Shown: piece by piece, positions 46,202 through 54,607 of the stretch
Layout of the letters: every line of letters begins with the position of its first letter
How positions within the stretch are numbered: the stretch's first letter is position 1
Assembly (NCBI GenBank): GCA_002470515.1
Contig: DKML01000010.1
Coordinates: 124,001-188,000 of the forward strand
Length of the DNA: 64,000 nucleotides
Source of the DNA: Proteobacteria bacterium UBA7415
Lineage (GTDB): Bacteria > Pseudomonadota > Gammaproteobacteria > Arenicellales > Arenicellaceae
Direction of reading: 5' to 3'
The notes under the pieces: model-generated
What the model was told of the DNA's origin: nothing
Database searches by the model: none
Seen by the model: the letters and a program-made list of their open reading frames with translations, nothing else
Made by a program: the position numbers and the translations under genes

Positions 46202-47032
46202 ATGAAATTAGCTTTTACCAAAATGCAGGCTCTAGGCAATGATTTTGTTGTACTGGACTTTACGGAGCAATCGTTTGAGCTTGGCCCTGAGCAAGCAGCG
46301 CGTATTGCAGACCGCCATTTTGGCATTGGTTGCGACCAAATATTAATCGTAGAGCCCAGTAGCTCACCGCAAATAGATTTCAGTTACCGCATTCTTAACG
46401 CCGATGGCAGCGAGGTTGGTCAGTGCGGTAACGGTGTACGCTGTTTTGCTCAGTATGTGACAGCTAAGGGGTTAACGAGTAAGACTGAGATCAGCGTAGA
46501 AACCATTAGCGGTGTTATGCACGTAAAGCTTGATCATGTCAGCGGTTTGATTGAAGTCGATATGGGTCAACCTAAGTTAAACGCTTCCGACGTTCCTCTT
46601 AGTTTGCCAAATGAGCCGATCTATACGGCTCAGTTAGAGTCCGGAGAAGTAAAGTTTTCGGCCGTGTCGATGGGTAATCCTCACGCTGTAATCGTTGTGG
46701 ATGATGTTGCTACGGCACCGGTTGAGAGTGTGGGTGAGCAATTGCAAAAACACGAGGCGTTTACTCAAAGCGTTAATGTCGGTTTTATGCAGGTGCTATC
46801 GAGATCGAAGATTGCTTTGCGAGTGTTTGAGCGTGGTGCTGGCGAAACCTTAGCGTGTGGAAGTGGAGCGTGTGCGGCTGTGGTTGCGGGCATTAGGCTC
46901 GGTAAGCTCGACTCAAGCGTTGTTGTGAGTCTGCCTGGTGGTAATTTGCAGGTGAGTTGGCTAGGCGAGCCCCACTCTGTGATAATGTCTGGGTCAGGTA
47001 ACACAGTATTCGAAGGCGTGATCGAGATTTAG
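46202..47032 (+). CDS. dapF: Diaminopimelate epimerase
   Basis: Converts LL- to meso-diaminopimelate for peptidoglycan and lysine. The two catalytic cysteines are visible: GQCGNGVRCFAQY (Cys73) and LACGSGACAAVVAG (near 218). MQALGNDFVVLD opens the first lobe and MGNPHAVIVVDD the second. The 276 residues are standard. It starts the dapF-DUF484-xerC cluster, a conserved gammaproteobacterial arrangement. Confidence 0.97.
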   Translation: MKLAFTKMQALGNDFVVLDFTEQSFELGPEQAARIADRHFGIGCDQILIVEPSSSPQIDFSYRILNADGSEVGQCGNGVRCFAQYVTAKGLTSKTEISVETISGVMHVKLDHVSGLIEVDMGQPKLNASDVPLSLPNEPIYTAQLESGEVKFSAVSMGNPHAVIVVDDVATAPVESVGEQLQKHEAFTQSVNVGFMQVLSRSKIALRVFERGAGETLACGSGACAAVVAGIRLGKLDSSVVVSLPGGNLQVSWLGEPHSVIMSGSGNTVFEGVIEI

Positions 47033-47124
47033 ATTTTTTCGATTAGTTCACGTATTGCGTTAGCCTAATATGTGCGACCGCTTGTTTTAATAACTTCTTG
47101 ATCCAATAACTACTGAGCTAAAGT

Positions 47125-47799
47125 ATGTCAAACTCGAAACAATCTTCCACTACCAGCGATGTTGATCTTATTGCCGAGTTTCTGCGCAAGCACCCTTCTA
47201 TTTTCCAACAGCACCCAGAGTTACTCGACAATTTGGAGTTAAAAGATTCGCGTGGAACGTCATCTTTGTTAGAGAGGCAAGTAGCACGCTTGCAGGACCG
47301 TTTAGAACATATCCATGCGCAGCATCACGAGTTGGCGGATATAGCGAGTAATAACGAAAGCATCGCGAGCAAGTTAGATTCGGTTTTGACTCGTTTATTG
47401 AGCATTCAACATCTTTCAGAATTTTTGGTTGATTTTCCGCGATCCGTACGCGAAGCCTTTGCGCTTGAAGAGGTGGTCATCAAGACCGAATCGTCAGTGT
47501 CAGGCAAGCCCAGTGAAAAGCTGAGTTATAAAGAAGCCTCTCGGCGCTTGTCGGCAAAACACGCCGTATGCGATGACCGCTGGCCACAAAGCGTAAACAA
47601 TTTGTTTTTTAAAACACCTATTAAATCATCAGCGCTAGTTCCGCTTATCTCGGAACAAGATGGCGAGGTACTTGGGATTTTGGCGCTAGGCTCAAACGAT
47701 TCAAGGCGATTTGCTCCTGATCTAGGTTCGGCACATTTGGATCGGCTTGGGCTGTTAGCAGGAACATGTTTAGCTCGCCTCTTACTAGAAGCCGCATAG
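47125..47799 (+). CDS. DUF484 family GAF-like protein
   Basis: A 224-residue protein of the DUF484 family (E. coli YigA relatives), always found between dapF and xerC. The N-terminal VDLIAEFLRKHPSIFQQHPELL motif is characteristic. It is followed by a coiled-coil stretch (about 47-75) and a GAF-like domain with ALVPLISEQDGEVLGILALGSNDSRRFAPDLGSAHLDRLG. Function unproven; conserved linkage suggests a tie to chromosome dimer resolution or cell wall synthesis. xerC starts 16 bases after its stop. Confidence 0.88.
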   Translation: MSNSKQSSTTSDVDLIAEFLRKHPSIFQQHPELLDNLELKDSRGTSSLLERQVARLQDRLEHIHAQHHELADIASNNESIASKLDSVLTRLLSIQHLSEFLVDFPRSVREAFALEEVVIKTESSVSGKPSEKLSYKEASRRLSAKHAVCDDRWPQSVNNLFFKTPIKSSALVPLISEQDGEVLGILALGSNDSRRFAPDLGSAHLDRLGLLAGTCLARLLLEAA

Positions 47800-47815
47800 T
47801 CGGTCTTGGATCAAG

Positions 47816-48709
47816 ATGCAGGCTGATATTGATCAGTACTTAACGATTTTGAGCGTAGAGCGTCGGTTATCTACGCACACCGTTTCGGCCTATCGCCGTG
47901 ACATAAAAAAATTGGTCGCTTACGCGGGGACGCGTGGGGTGCTACTTTGGCAAGGCCTAACTCCTCATGAAGCCCGCCTATTTGCGGCCGACCTAAATGC
48001 GAAAGGATTAAGCGCTAAGAGCATTCAACGCGTCGTAAGTGGGTGCCGCACACTGTGTAATTATCTTGTTTCGGCGGGTCGTTTAAAGGCAAACCCTTTT
48101 GACGACGTTCGCGCTCCTAAAGCGGGTAAGCGCTTACCTAAAACGCTCAGCGTAGATCAAATAACGACCCTAGTAGAATTAGACGTTAACGACCCTCTGA
48201 GTTACAGAGATAAGGCTGTAATGGAGTTGTTTTATTCGTCTGGTCTTCGCCTTGCCGAATTGTGTGACCTGGATATTCGCGATATCGATATGGGGTCGTT
48301 AATGCTACGGGTTACAGGTAAGGGCAATAAAACCCGAGACCTGCCAATGGGGCGCAAAGCACACGAAGCGCTTCAACAGTGGCTTATGCAAAGGGCAACC
48401 CTGCCGATTAAAGATCATGATGCCGTATTTCTTAGTCAGTTGGGCAAACGTATTGCACCTAGAACTATTCAGCAGAGAGTAAAGTATTGGGCTCAACGGC
48501 GCGGGATTGATATTGCGGTATCCCCGCATATGCTCCGCCATTCGTTTGCGAGCCATATGCTGGAGTCGAGTGGTGACTTACGGGCCGTACAAGAGTTGCT
48601 TGGCCATGCAAACATCAGTACTACACAAATATACACGCATCTTGATTTTCAGCACCTGGCTGAGGTTTATGACAAAGCACACCCGCGAGCCAAATTGAAA
48701 ACGAAATAA
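47816..48709 (+). CDS. xerC: Tyrosine recombinase XerC
   Basis: Resolves chromosome dimers at dif together with XerD and FtsK. The 297 residues have the N-terminal SAM-like core-binding domain and the catalytic set R (SSGLRLAEL near 144), H-x-x-R (HMLRHSFASHML near 240), H/W (LGHANISTTQIY near 264) and the nucleophile tyrosine in QIYTHL near 273. The ending YDKAHPRAKLK is typical of XerC rather than XerD, as is the dapF-DUF484 context. Confidence 0.95.
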   Translation: MQADIDQYLTILSVERRLSTHTVSAYRRDIKKLVAYAGTRGVLLWQGLTPHEARLFAADLNAKGLSAKSIQRVVSGCRTLCNYLVSAGRLKANPFDDVRAPKAGKRLPKTLSVDQITTLVELDVNDPLSYRDKAVMELFYSSGLRLAELCDLDIRDIDMGSLMLRVTGKGNKTRDLPMGRKAHEALQQWLMQRATLPIKDHDAVFLSQLGKRIAPRTIQQRVKYWAQRRGIDIAVSPHMLRHSFASHMLESSGDLRAVQELLGHANISTTQIYTHLDFQHLAEVYDKAHPRAKLKTK

Positions 48710-48756
48710 TTTCCCAAAATCGTATAGGATGCGCGCACAACTTTGAGAGGAAAATC

Positions 48757-48990
48757 ATGGAAGAAAAACGTAAGGATTTAAAAGATTCTAAACAACGCAA
48801 GGTGTTAGACAACCTTATGCAAGAAATATCGGTACAGCACCCGTCGTTCTATTATTTGTCGACTGTCGAAGTTGCGTTTGAACTGTATGAAAAAATTCAA
48901 AAGCGTACTGGCATTGCTCAAGAGGACTATGAATTAGTGGTCGGTTTGAGTCGTGACGATATACAAATCCTACTCAGTATCCACCGCTAA
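48757..48990 (+). CDS. Small soluble protein, unknown function
   Basis: A 77-residue, charged, probably helical protein with GAGAGGA just before the ATG. No motif is recognised; KRKDLKDSKQRKVLDNLMQ could be a helical or nucleic acid-contacting N-terminus, but that is speculative. Its last base overlaps the first base of the following membrane protein gene (TAATG), so the two are translated together. Confidence 0.75.
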   Translation: MEEKRKDLKDSKQRKVLDNLMQEISVQHPSFYYLSTVEVAFELYEKIQKRTGIAQEDYELVVGLSRDDIQILLSIHR

Positions 48991-49262
48991 TGATCACACT
49001 AGATTTAGCCGCAAATATAGTCGGCATGACCGGAACCATTATTGTGGTGGGAACCTATTTCCTATTACAAATGGGTAGAATGAGTAACCACAGTTTAAGT
49101 TTTAACCTACTTAATCTAGTCGGTGCGTTTCTCTTGATGCTCAGTCTGATGGTGCACTTCAACCTAGCCAGTATGGTCATTGAAGTGTTTTGGATATTGG
49201 CGTCTTTAGTCGGTTTGTGGCGTTACGTAAAGTCAAACCCAAAGCGAGATTCGACCTTATAG
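48990..49262 (+). CDS. CBU_0592-like small membrane protein
   Basis: A 90-residue inner membrane protein with three helices (about 7-27, 37-57, 61-80). The pattern NIVGMTGTIIVVGTYFLLQMGRMSNHSLSFNLLNLVGAFLLMLSL..FNLASMVIEVFWILASLVGL resembles the CBU_0592 family, whose function is not known. It is coupled to the preceding small gene and its 3' end overlaps the convergent gene at 49257 by six bases. Confidence 0.78.
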   Translation: MITLDLAANIVGMTGTIIVVGTYFLLQMGRMSNHSLSFNLLNLVGAFLLMLSLMVHFNLASMVIEVFWILASLVGLWRYVKSNPKRDSTL

Positions 49263-49847
49263 GGCCGCCAGAGTAGCCAGAGCACCCAGTAATAAGAGAA
49301 CTAAAGGCACGAGTAACTTAGGCCCTCCAAAAAGCATCCAAGGGGATGCAGGGAACGCGAAGGTTCTGTCCAGCGCCTCAAGTTTAAGTTTGTGGTGCTC
49401 ACTGTCAACAGTCGACAGAAGCATTTCGAGAAGGTCGCGACGGCTGCGGTAACGAACCATGCCAGCGGTGGTCCATTTATCTGAATCACAATCAATATTT
49501 TCGATATTGCCGCCGGCTGCTGTGGCGATTAGCACGGGGTGTCCAGCGCGTTTTAGTAGATTTCCTAGAAAAATCTTTTGATACTGCTGCAACTTCTCGC
49601 GTGATGCATCGTGTGGCTTTTTCAGCTCAAGCACGTTAATCATGACAAAGTCTTTGCCATTATCATTTTCAAAAAATCGACAGATACCGTCGATTCGACG
49701 TGGAGAATGGCCAATCTTGCTGACCAAAAATTCTCGTATTTGCTCGATTTCGTCAACGGATATTTTCTTCTTGAAGCCAATATACCAAAGCAAAAAAACT
49801 AAATAGATGATCGCGCAGGAAGACCAGATTAATAGAGGGGTAGTCAT
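49257..49847 (-). CDS. Two-helix membrane protein with soluble central domain, unknown function
   Basis: A 196-residue protein with one transmembrane helix at each end (about 5-24 and 174-194). The middle domain has INVLELKKPHD, reminiscent of the E-x-K core of restriction-like nucleases, preceded by ICRFFENDNGKDF. That resemblance is weak and no catalytic function is claimed. Its 3' end overlaps the CBU_0592-like gene by six bases on the opposite strand. Confidence 0.7.
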   Translation of the reverse strand: MTTPLLIWSSCAIIYLVFLLWYIGFKKKISVDEIEQIREFLVSKIGHSPRRIDGICRFFENDNGKDFVMINVLELKKPHDASREKLQQYQKIFLGNLLKRAGHPVLIATAAGGNIENIDCDSDKWTTAGMVRYRSRRDLLEMLLSTVDSEHHKLKLEALDRTFAFPASPWMLFGGPKLLVPLVLLLLGALATLAAL

Positions 49848-49989
49848 TTTAAACGTCCTATAAAAAGCAACTATATAAGTAATTCATAACGTTAGCATGT
49901 TTACTCTAACAGTGTGAAAATGTCCGACCAGAACAAATGTCTAGAGGAGAGAACGCTGCAGACAAACCAGAGGTAAACCAACACAAACT

Positions 49990-50655
49990 CTAGAAACTCG
50001 GTGTAACGCCTAGCTCGATTTCGCCATTTCTAAGGGTAACGGAGTTAACCGACAAGTACTTAAGGTCTAGGCTTTCTCGATTAGCGCGCTCTACGTCCGC
50101 GCCGAGTTGGCGTAATGAACTATTTGAAATCGGAATAGCGCCCACGCGTAGGCTGAAGTCATCCTTTATGCCCAAGCGACCATTACGAGCTATGGGTGTA
50201 CCTATGATGGCAACAGCAACACGAGAGTCGTTTAGGAAGGGGAACATGCGATTTACTTTTTCTACGCCGCGCCGAGCATTGGCATCAATTTTTTCAACCT
50301 TATCTAGATTTATCACCGCGGCAAGTTCGATGCCGTTTTCAGTGATGTTTGCGTTTACAGCATCACTGACAGCCAAAAGCTTTCGGCCATCTTTATCTGC
50401 TTGTAGGCTGGCTAGAAAAAGCGCGTTAAACTCAGCATCGTTGAGCCGTAAGCGACCAGACAAAACGTCAGCTAATTTTCCACCTAAGAAATTACCCGCG
50501 CCAGAACGGCTAATTTCTTGGTTTAATTGCTCAGCAGCGCTAGTTTGCTGATCAACGCTGTCATCGTACCAACTGGGAAGTGATTGTGCTGAAAACCATA
50601 AACCACCAGCAACGAGTGCGGCTAATAGGATTAAAATGCCAAGGATGCGAAACAT
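49990..50655 (-). CDS. Membrane-anchored exported protein, unknown function
   Basis: A 221-residue protein with an N-terminal signal anchor (about 4-24: LGILILLAALVAGGLWFS) and a periplasmic alpha/beta domain. No catalytic motif is visible. The pattern DAEFNALFLASLQAD.., repeated short beta segments and SLRQLGADVERANRE hints at a lipid- or polysaccharide-binding fold, but I do not recognise the family. It lies 78 bases downstream of the SIMPL lipoprotein gene on the same strand and may be co-transcribed with it. Confidence 0.75.
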   Translation of the reverse strand: MFRILGILILLAALVAGGLWFSAQSLPSWYDDSVDQQTSAAEQLNQEISRSGAGNFLGGKLADVLSGRLRLNDAEFNALFLASLQADKDGRKLLAVSDAVNANITENGIELAAVINLDKVEKIDANARRGVEKVNRMFPFLNDSRVAVAIIGTPIARNGRLGIKDDFSLRVGAIPISNSSLRQLGADVERANRESLDLKYLSVNSVTLRNGEIELGVTPSF

Positions 50656-50733
50656 AATGTTTTAGCCTGATTTAAGTTTGAATGTTGTCGGGGTTTAATG
50701 GTTGCGTAAGTTTAAATATATCTAAGCCTTAAA

Positions 50734-51459
50734 CTATTTAAGTTTGAATACTACATTGAGTGACGCTGACACTTTTTGCGAGCCTAAGTGCTCAGTAGGC
50801 CCACTATCGCTCATCTTGGCTATCGACGCCGCATATCGATCTGTACGTTCTTGTGCAAAGGGAACATTAGAGTGGTGTGCCTGAACGCTCTTAACCTCGC
50901 CCAAATCTCGACCAAACTGTTTGGCAATAAATGCAGCTCGGCTTTTAGCGTCGGCAGCTGCTTTTGCGGTTGCTTCTTCGATAACAGCGCTTGGGTCTTG
51001 AATGCCTCTACTTACAGAGTTGATCTCAATTGTTTGGGTGCCCGCTAGGGCTTCAAGTAACGAAGCTAATTTTTCAAGGTCATTTAGCTCAAAGCTGAGG
51101 CTGCGGGATACTCGATACCCTGTTTGAAAACGTTTGTTGTCACCATTAACAGGGCGCCACTCATACACTGGGTTAATGTTCAATTGAGTTAGCGTAAGTT
51201 CATCTGTTGAAAGACGGTGTTCATCTAGAAGGTCAAGGAGCGTTTGGTAGCGCGTGTCGGCCTGACTTTTGGCCGCCGCCATCAGCTTATTCTCAGCGCT
51301 AATTTCGAGGCGAAGCGTTGCTTGATCTGACTTCACTTCAACTTCGCCAATACCGGATACTGAGATGGTATCTTGTGACGAGTCAATTGCGGAATCTGAG
51401 TGGCTGCACGCCGATTGAAAAGTAAGCAATAAAGCTACAAAAATGAGAGACCGATACAT
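50734..51459 (-). CDS. SIMPL-domain (DUF541, YggE-like) lipoprotein
   Basis: A 241-residue lipoprotein: the signal ends LTFQSAC, so lipidation is at about Cys18. The mature protein is a DUF541/SIMPL domain with ISVSGIGEVEVKSDQATLRLEISAENKLMAAAKSQADTRYQTLLDLL and LTLTQLNINPVYEW, then the SRAAFIAKQFGRDLGEVKSVQ segment. YggE relatives are envelope proteins tied to oxidative stress; their biochemical role is not settled. It precedes the unknown anchored protein on the same strand. Confidence 0.88.
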   Translation of the reverse strand: MYRSLIFVALLLTFQSACSHSDSAIDSSQDTISVSGIGEVEVKSDQATLRLEISAENKLMAAAKSQADTRYQTLLDLLDEHRLSTDELTLTQLNINPVYEWRPVNGDNKRFQTGYRVSRSLSFELNDLEKLASLLEALAGTQTIEINSVSRGIQDPSAVIEEATAKAAADAKSRAAFIAKQFGRDLGEVKSVQAHHSNVPFAQERTDRYAASIAKMSDSGPTEHLGSQKVSASLNVVFKLK

Positions 51460-51609
51460 AGGATTTTCCTCTTGATAAATAGATGGTATAGATTATGCCA
51501 CTCTTATACCCAGCTGAACCTTGCCAGAACCTTAACGATCACTTTTCTTTTTTAGGAGTAGTGAGTCATTTCCCTATCCATTCCCTGCGTACTTAGGTAT
51601 GACGGTTAG

Positions 51610-52263
51610 CTAAGGCGTATGTGCAACGCTTGCTCGTGCGTCGTAAAGCATCTTTAATAACACGATTATGGCCAGTGACCATATTGGAGACTCAAAGTAA
51701 TTGAGTAAAAAAGCACCGCCTAAGAGGCCCACATGGAGCGCAACAACATTTTTATAAGGCTCAGACATGAGGACATTGACATCTTTGTTGAAGATTTCAC
51801 CACGCAGCAAAAAGTGTTCGATAAATGAAACCAGATGGCTCATTATCAGCCCGCATAATCCTAGCCAAATTATTGGCGAATGCAGTTTAATAAAGCTCAC
51901 CATTATGGCCGCACCCTCAGCGGGAAGGTCTAACGCCCGATGTAGGTTTGTGTTAAACACGATGTTTGGATCAACTGAGTTGAAACCCAAAATATCCCAC
52001 AAGATTATGCCGTGTATAGTCCAAAACAAACCAAAATGAATAATAAAGAAAAACGCTAGCCCAGCCTTACCCCAACTACGGTGGTAAATAACAACGCTTG
52101 CCATTTTGATTACATTGAACGCACCTATTATTAAGTTTTCGATCCAAAATAACGCCAATACTAAAACAGCATCCCAGCCATAAAAGACCACGCGAATTAA
52201 GGGAATTAGATTAGCAAGGACTAGAGCGGTGTTTGATGCGTTTTTGAAGTCCATCTTCAACAT
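51610..52263 (-). CDS. DUF6498-type multi-pass membrane protein
   Basis: A 217-residue membrane protein with about six helices. LALFWIENLIIGAFNVIKM, HFGLFWTIHGIILWDIL and the C-terminal SLAIIVLLKMLYDARASVAHT resemble the DUF6498 family. Function unknown. It starts 27 bases after the hotdog thioesterase gene and may share its transcript. There is no clear terminator at its end. Confidence 0.8.
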   Translation of the reverse strand: MLKMDFKNASNTALVLANLIPLIRVVFYGWDAVLVLALFWIENLIIGAFNVIKMASVVIYHRSWGKAGLAFFFIIHFGLFWTIHGIILWDILGFNSVDPNIVFNTNLHRALDLPAEGAAIMVSFIKLHSPIIWLGLCGLIMSHLVSFIEHFLLRGEIFNKDVNVLMSEPYKNVVALHVGLLGGAFLLNYFESPIWSLAIIVLLKMLYDARASVAHTP

Positions 52264-52290
52264 GGTTGGTTGATAGGTCTTAGGTATCTG

Positions 52291-52647
52291 TTATTTCTTA
52301 ATAGACGCCTTCTGCCCCTCGCCATCAACACACACAAAACTAATATTGTTTTCAAATAAAACCATTTCAGATTCGGGGTTATATCGAGCGCCATATACCT
52401 GGACCGAGTAGGTAACAGACGAATTTCCAACTCGAGTCTGAGCACATTCAAAACGTAATATTTGTCCTTCTCGGATAGGGTGCTTGAATTCGACATTATC
52501 GAGCCCGATCGTCACAAAGTGTTGTCCGGGAAAGTCTAAACTAACTCTTATATAAGCGATCTCGTCGACCCATTTAAGCAGCATTCCACCAAATAAAGAG
52601 CCATAATCATTGAGATCTGCAGGAAGAACAATTTTATAATGTTGCAT
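52291..52647 (-). CDS. Acyl-CoA thioesterase, hotdog fold
   Basis: A 118-residue cytoplasmic hotdog-fold protein that should hydrolyse acyl-CoA esters. LNDYGSLFGGMLLKWVDEIAYI is the family signature (N-x-x-G-x-L-F-G-G-x-x-L-x-W-x-D), with the aspartate thought to take part in catalysis. The hexamer-forming long helix follows. It resembles YciA, but the chain is slightly short and specificity is not inferred. First gene of a probable pair with the DUF6498 protein. Confidence 0.87.
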   Translation of the reverse strand: MQHYKIVLPADLNDYGSLFGGMLLKWVDEIAYIRVSLDFPGQHFVTIGLDNVEFKHPIREGQILRFECAQTRVGNSSVTYSVQVYGARYNPESEMVLFENNISFVCVDGEGQKASIKK

Positions 52648-52779
52648 GATGTTTTGGGAGCGGATCAGTAATTCCTGAAACTTAACACGACTTTACCCAA
52701 GAAACGTAGGTGGGTATCGAAATGCTGATAAAAAGTTACATTTGCGTCTAATAAAGGATGTAAAGGCCACAACGGTGAC

Positions 52780-53160
52780 ATGATGAAAAGAACACCTACT
52801 GAAATCAAGCTGCAACAAACGTCTCGAATTCTTCAAGTTTCGTTTGAAGACGAAACATTCAAGTTACCGTGTGAATACCTGCGAGTTCACTCACCGTCTG
52901 CCGAAGTACAAGGCCATGGTCCAGGCCAAGAGGTTTTGCAAAAGTCTAAGGAAAAGGTCAACATCGTTGCCATAGAGCCAGTGGGGCACTATGCTGTACG
53001 CCTTATTTTTGATGACTCCCACAACACTGGTTTGTACTCGTGGGAGCTATTATACGACCTAGGTATTAACGCCAGCCTGCACTGGCAACGCTACCTGCAG
53101 AGGCTCGAAGCGGCATCGCATTTACGTGTGTCGCAAGATAGCGACAAATATTTAGTCTAA
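52780..53160 (+). CDS. DUF971 family protein
   Basis: A 126-residue protein homologous to the N-terminal domain of gamma-butyrobetaine hydroxylases but without their oxygenase. TPTEIKLQQTSRILQVSFEDETFKLPCEYLRVHSPSAEVQGHG and VNIVAIEPVGHYAVRLIFDDSHNTGLYSWELLYDLG are diagnostic. The domain has been proposed to bind metal or act in Fe-S metabolism, without proof for the single-domain form. It precedes ubiE by 55 bases, an arrangement seen in several gammaproteobacteria. Confidence 0.9.
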   Translation: MMKRTPTEIKLQQTSRILQVSFEDETFKLPCEYLRVHSPSAEVQGHGPGQEVLQKSKEKVNIVAIEPVGHYAVRLIFDDSHNTGLYSWELLYDLGINASLHWQRYLQRLEAASHLRVSQDSDKYLV

Positions 53161-53215
53161 GTAAAATGACTAAATCAAAAAATTAATTAGAAGAACAAAA
53201 CAGTAGATCTAGACA

Positions 53216-53968
53216 ATGGCTAAAACAGACAACAAAACGCATTTTGGATTTAAAGATGTGGATGTAGAAGACAAACAGTCTCTCGTAGGAGACGTATTCC
53301 ATTCGGTCGCTCACAATTACGACTTGATGAATGATGCAATGTCGATGGGCGTACATCGTGCGTGGAAGTGGTTCACCATAGCCCAGAGTAATGTGGGTGC
53401 GGGTGATCAGGTATTAGACCTCGCTTCTGGCTCTGGTGATTTAGCTGTTAAGTTTGCTAAAAAAGTGGGCCCAGAAGGTCATGTTTACGTTACCGACATC
53501 AACGAATCGATGTTGGCTGAGGGACGTCGTCGCCTAACTGACGCGGGTATTGTTAGCAACGTTGATTTTAAGATCGTAAATGCTGAGCAGTTACCGTTTG
53601 ATGACAATCAGTTTGACTGTATCTCCATTAGCTTCGGTTTACGTAACGTCACACACAAAGACGTGGCTTTAAAAGAAATGATGCGCTGCTTAAAACCCGG
53701 TGGCAGAGTGTTGGTGTTAGAGTTTTCGCAGCCGACTAATGAAACATTTCGCAGTATCTACGATGCCTATTCGTTCAACGTCATTCCTAAGTTAGGCGAA
53801 ATATTGGCTAAGGACCGCGACAGCTACCAATACCTTGTAGAGTCAATCCGAAAACACCCAAATCAAGAAGATCTAAAAGCCTTAATGATAGAGGCTGGAT
53901 TTGATCGCGTTCGATACCACAACCTTACGGGTGGTATTGTCGCGTTGCATATTGGATACAAATACTAA
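53216..53968 (+). CDS. ubiE: Ubiquinone/menaquinone C-methyltransferase
   Basis: SAM-dependent C-methylation of 2-polyprenyl-6-methoxy-benzoquinol in ubiquinone synthesis. The 250 residues show [19 protein letters not shown], the SAM loop [20 protein letters not shown] near 66, [30 protein letters not shown] and the family ending [18 protein letters not shown]. Its stop codon overlaps the start of ubiJ by one base (TAATG), so they are translationally coupled. Confidence 0.97.
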   Translation: MAKTDNKTHFGFKDVDVEDKQSLVGDVFHSVAHNYDLMNDAMSMGVHRAWKWFTIAQSNVGAGDQVLDLASGSGDLAVKFAKKVGPEGHVYVTDINESMLAEGRRRLTDAGIVSNVDFKIVNAEQLPFDDNQFDCISISFGLRNVTHKDVALKEMMRCLKPGGRVLVLEFSQPTNETFRSIYDAYSFNVIPKLGEILAKDRDSYQYLVESIRKHPNQEDLKALMIEAGFDRVRYHNLTGGIVALHIGYKY

Positions 53969-54579
53969 TGCTGCTCGATTTAGTCGAACTCTTTAGTAAT
54001 CGCACTCTAGCCTACGATGGCGCTACCCAAGAGCGCCTAGAGCGTTTGCAGGGAAAGACTATGGTGCTGACAATAAAGCCTATAGATCAATCCTTAGCGG
54101 TAACTCCGCGAAAAGAAGGACTAGAATTCTCACAAGACATACCTGCGAATATTGATGTAACCTTACGCGCAACGCTAGGCGCATTGCTGAAAATTAGTCG
54201 CGATGGATTTGAGAACGCAGAACTTGAACCAGGTGAGTTGGAGATCGAAGGAGATCCAATTATCGGTCAGAGGTTCGCCATGATCTTGGCTGAATTAGAC
54301 ATTGATTGGGATTCGCTATTACGCGAACAATTTGGCGATGCACCAGCCCAGGTTATACAATTCGCGGCAGGACAAGCTCGGGACTTCGCAAGTACCACAC
54401 GAGACCACCTAAAGATTATTGCTAAGCGTATTCTAAAAGACGATCTAGCTTTGGTTGCTGACAAAAAAGAAGTCGATCAAGTGCTCGACGGTATTGACGA
54501 CCTGCGTGCAGACAGCGACCGTCTATTGACTCGAGTTGAACGACTTCGCCGCAAACTCGACACCAATACCGCTTTCTAA
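53968..54579 (+). CDS. ubiJ: Ubiquinone biosynthesis accessory factor UbiJ (SCP2 domain)
   Basis: Scaffold and lipid-binding factor of the soluble ubiquinone assembly complex. The 203 residues hold an N-terminal SCP2 sterol-carrier fold (about 1-110, with VTLRATLGALLKI and LEIEGDPIIGQRFAMILAELDIDWDSLL) and a C-terminal coiled-coil region (about 165-200) as in E. coli UbiJ. It is one base from ubiE and 28 bases before ubiB. Confidence 0.93.
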   Translation: MLLDLVELFSNRTLAYDGATQERLERLQGKTMVLTIKPIDQSLAVTPRKEGLEFSQDIPANIDVTLRATLGALLKISRDGFENAELEPGELEIEGDPIIGQRFAMILAELDIDWDSLLREQFGDAPAQVIQFAAGQARDFASTTRDHLKIIAKRILKDDLALVADKKEVDQVLDGIDDLRADSDRLLTRVERLRRKLDTNTAF

Positions 54580-54607
54580 TTCGTTGCTAACTATTTAAAC
54601 CACAAGA

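Noticed and set aside
49257..49847. Restriction-like nuclease from the E-L-K-K segment
   Set aside because: A single E-x-K without the preceding aspartate motif in order is too weak for a nuclease call.
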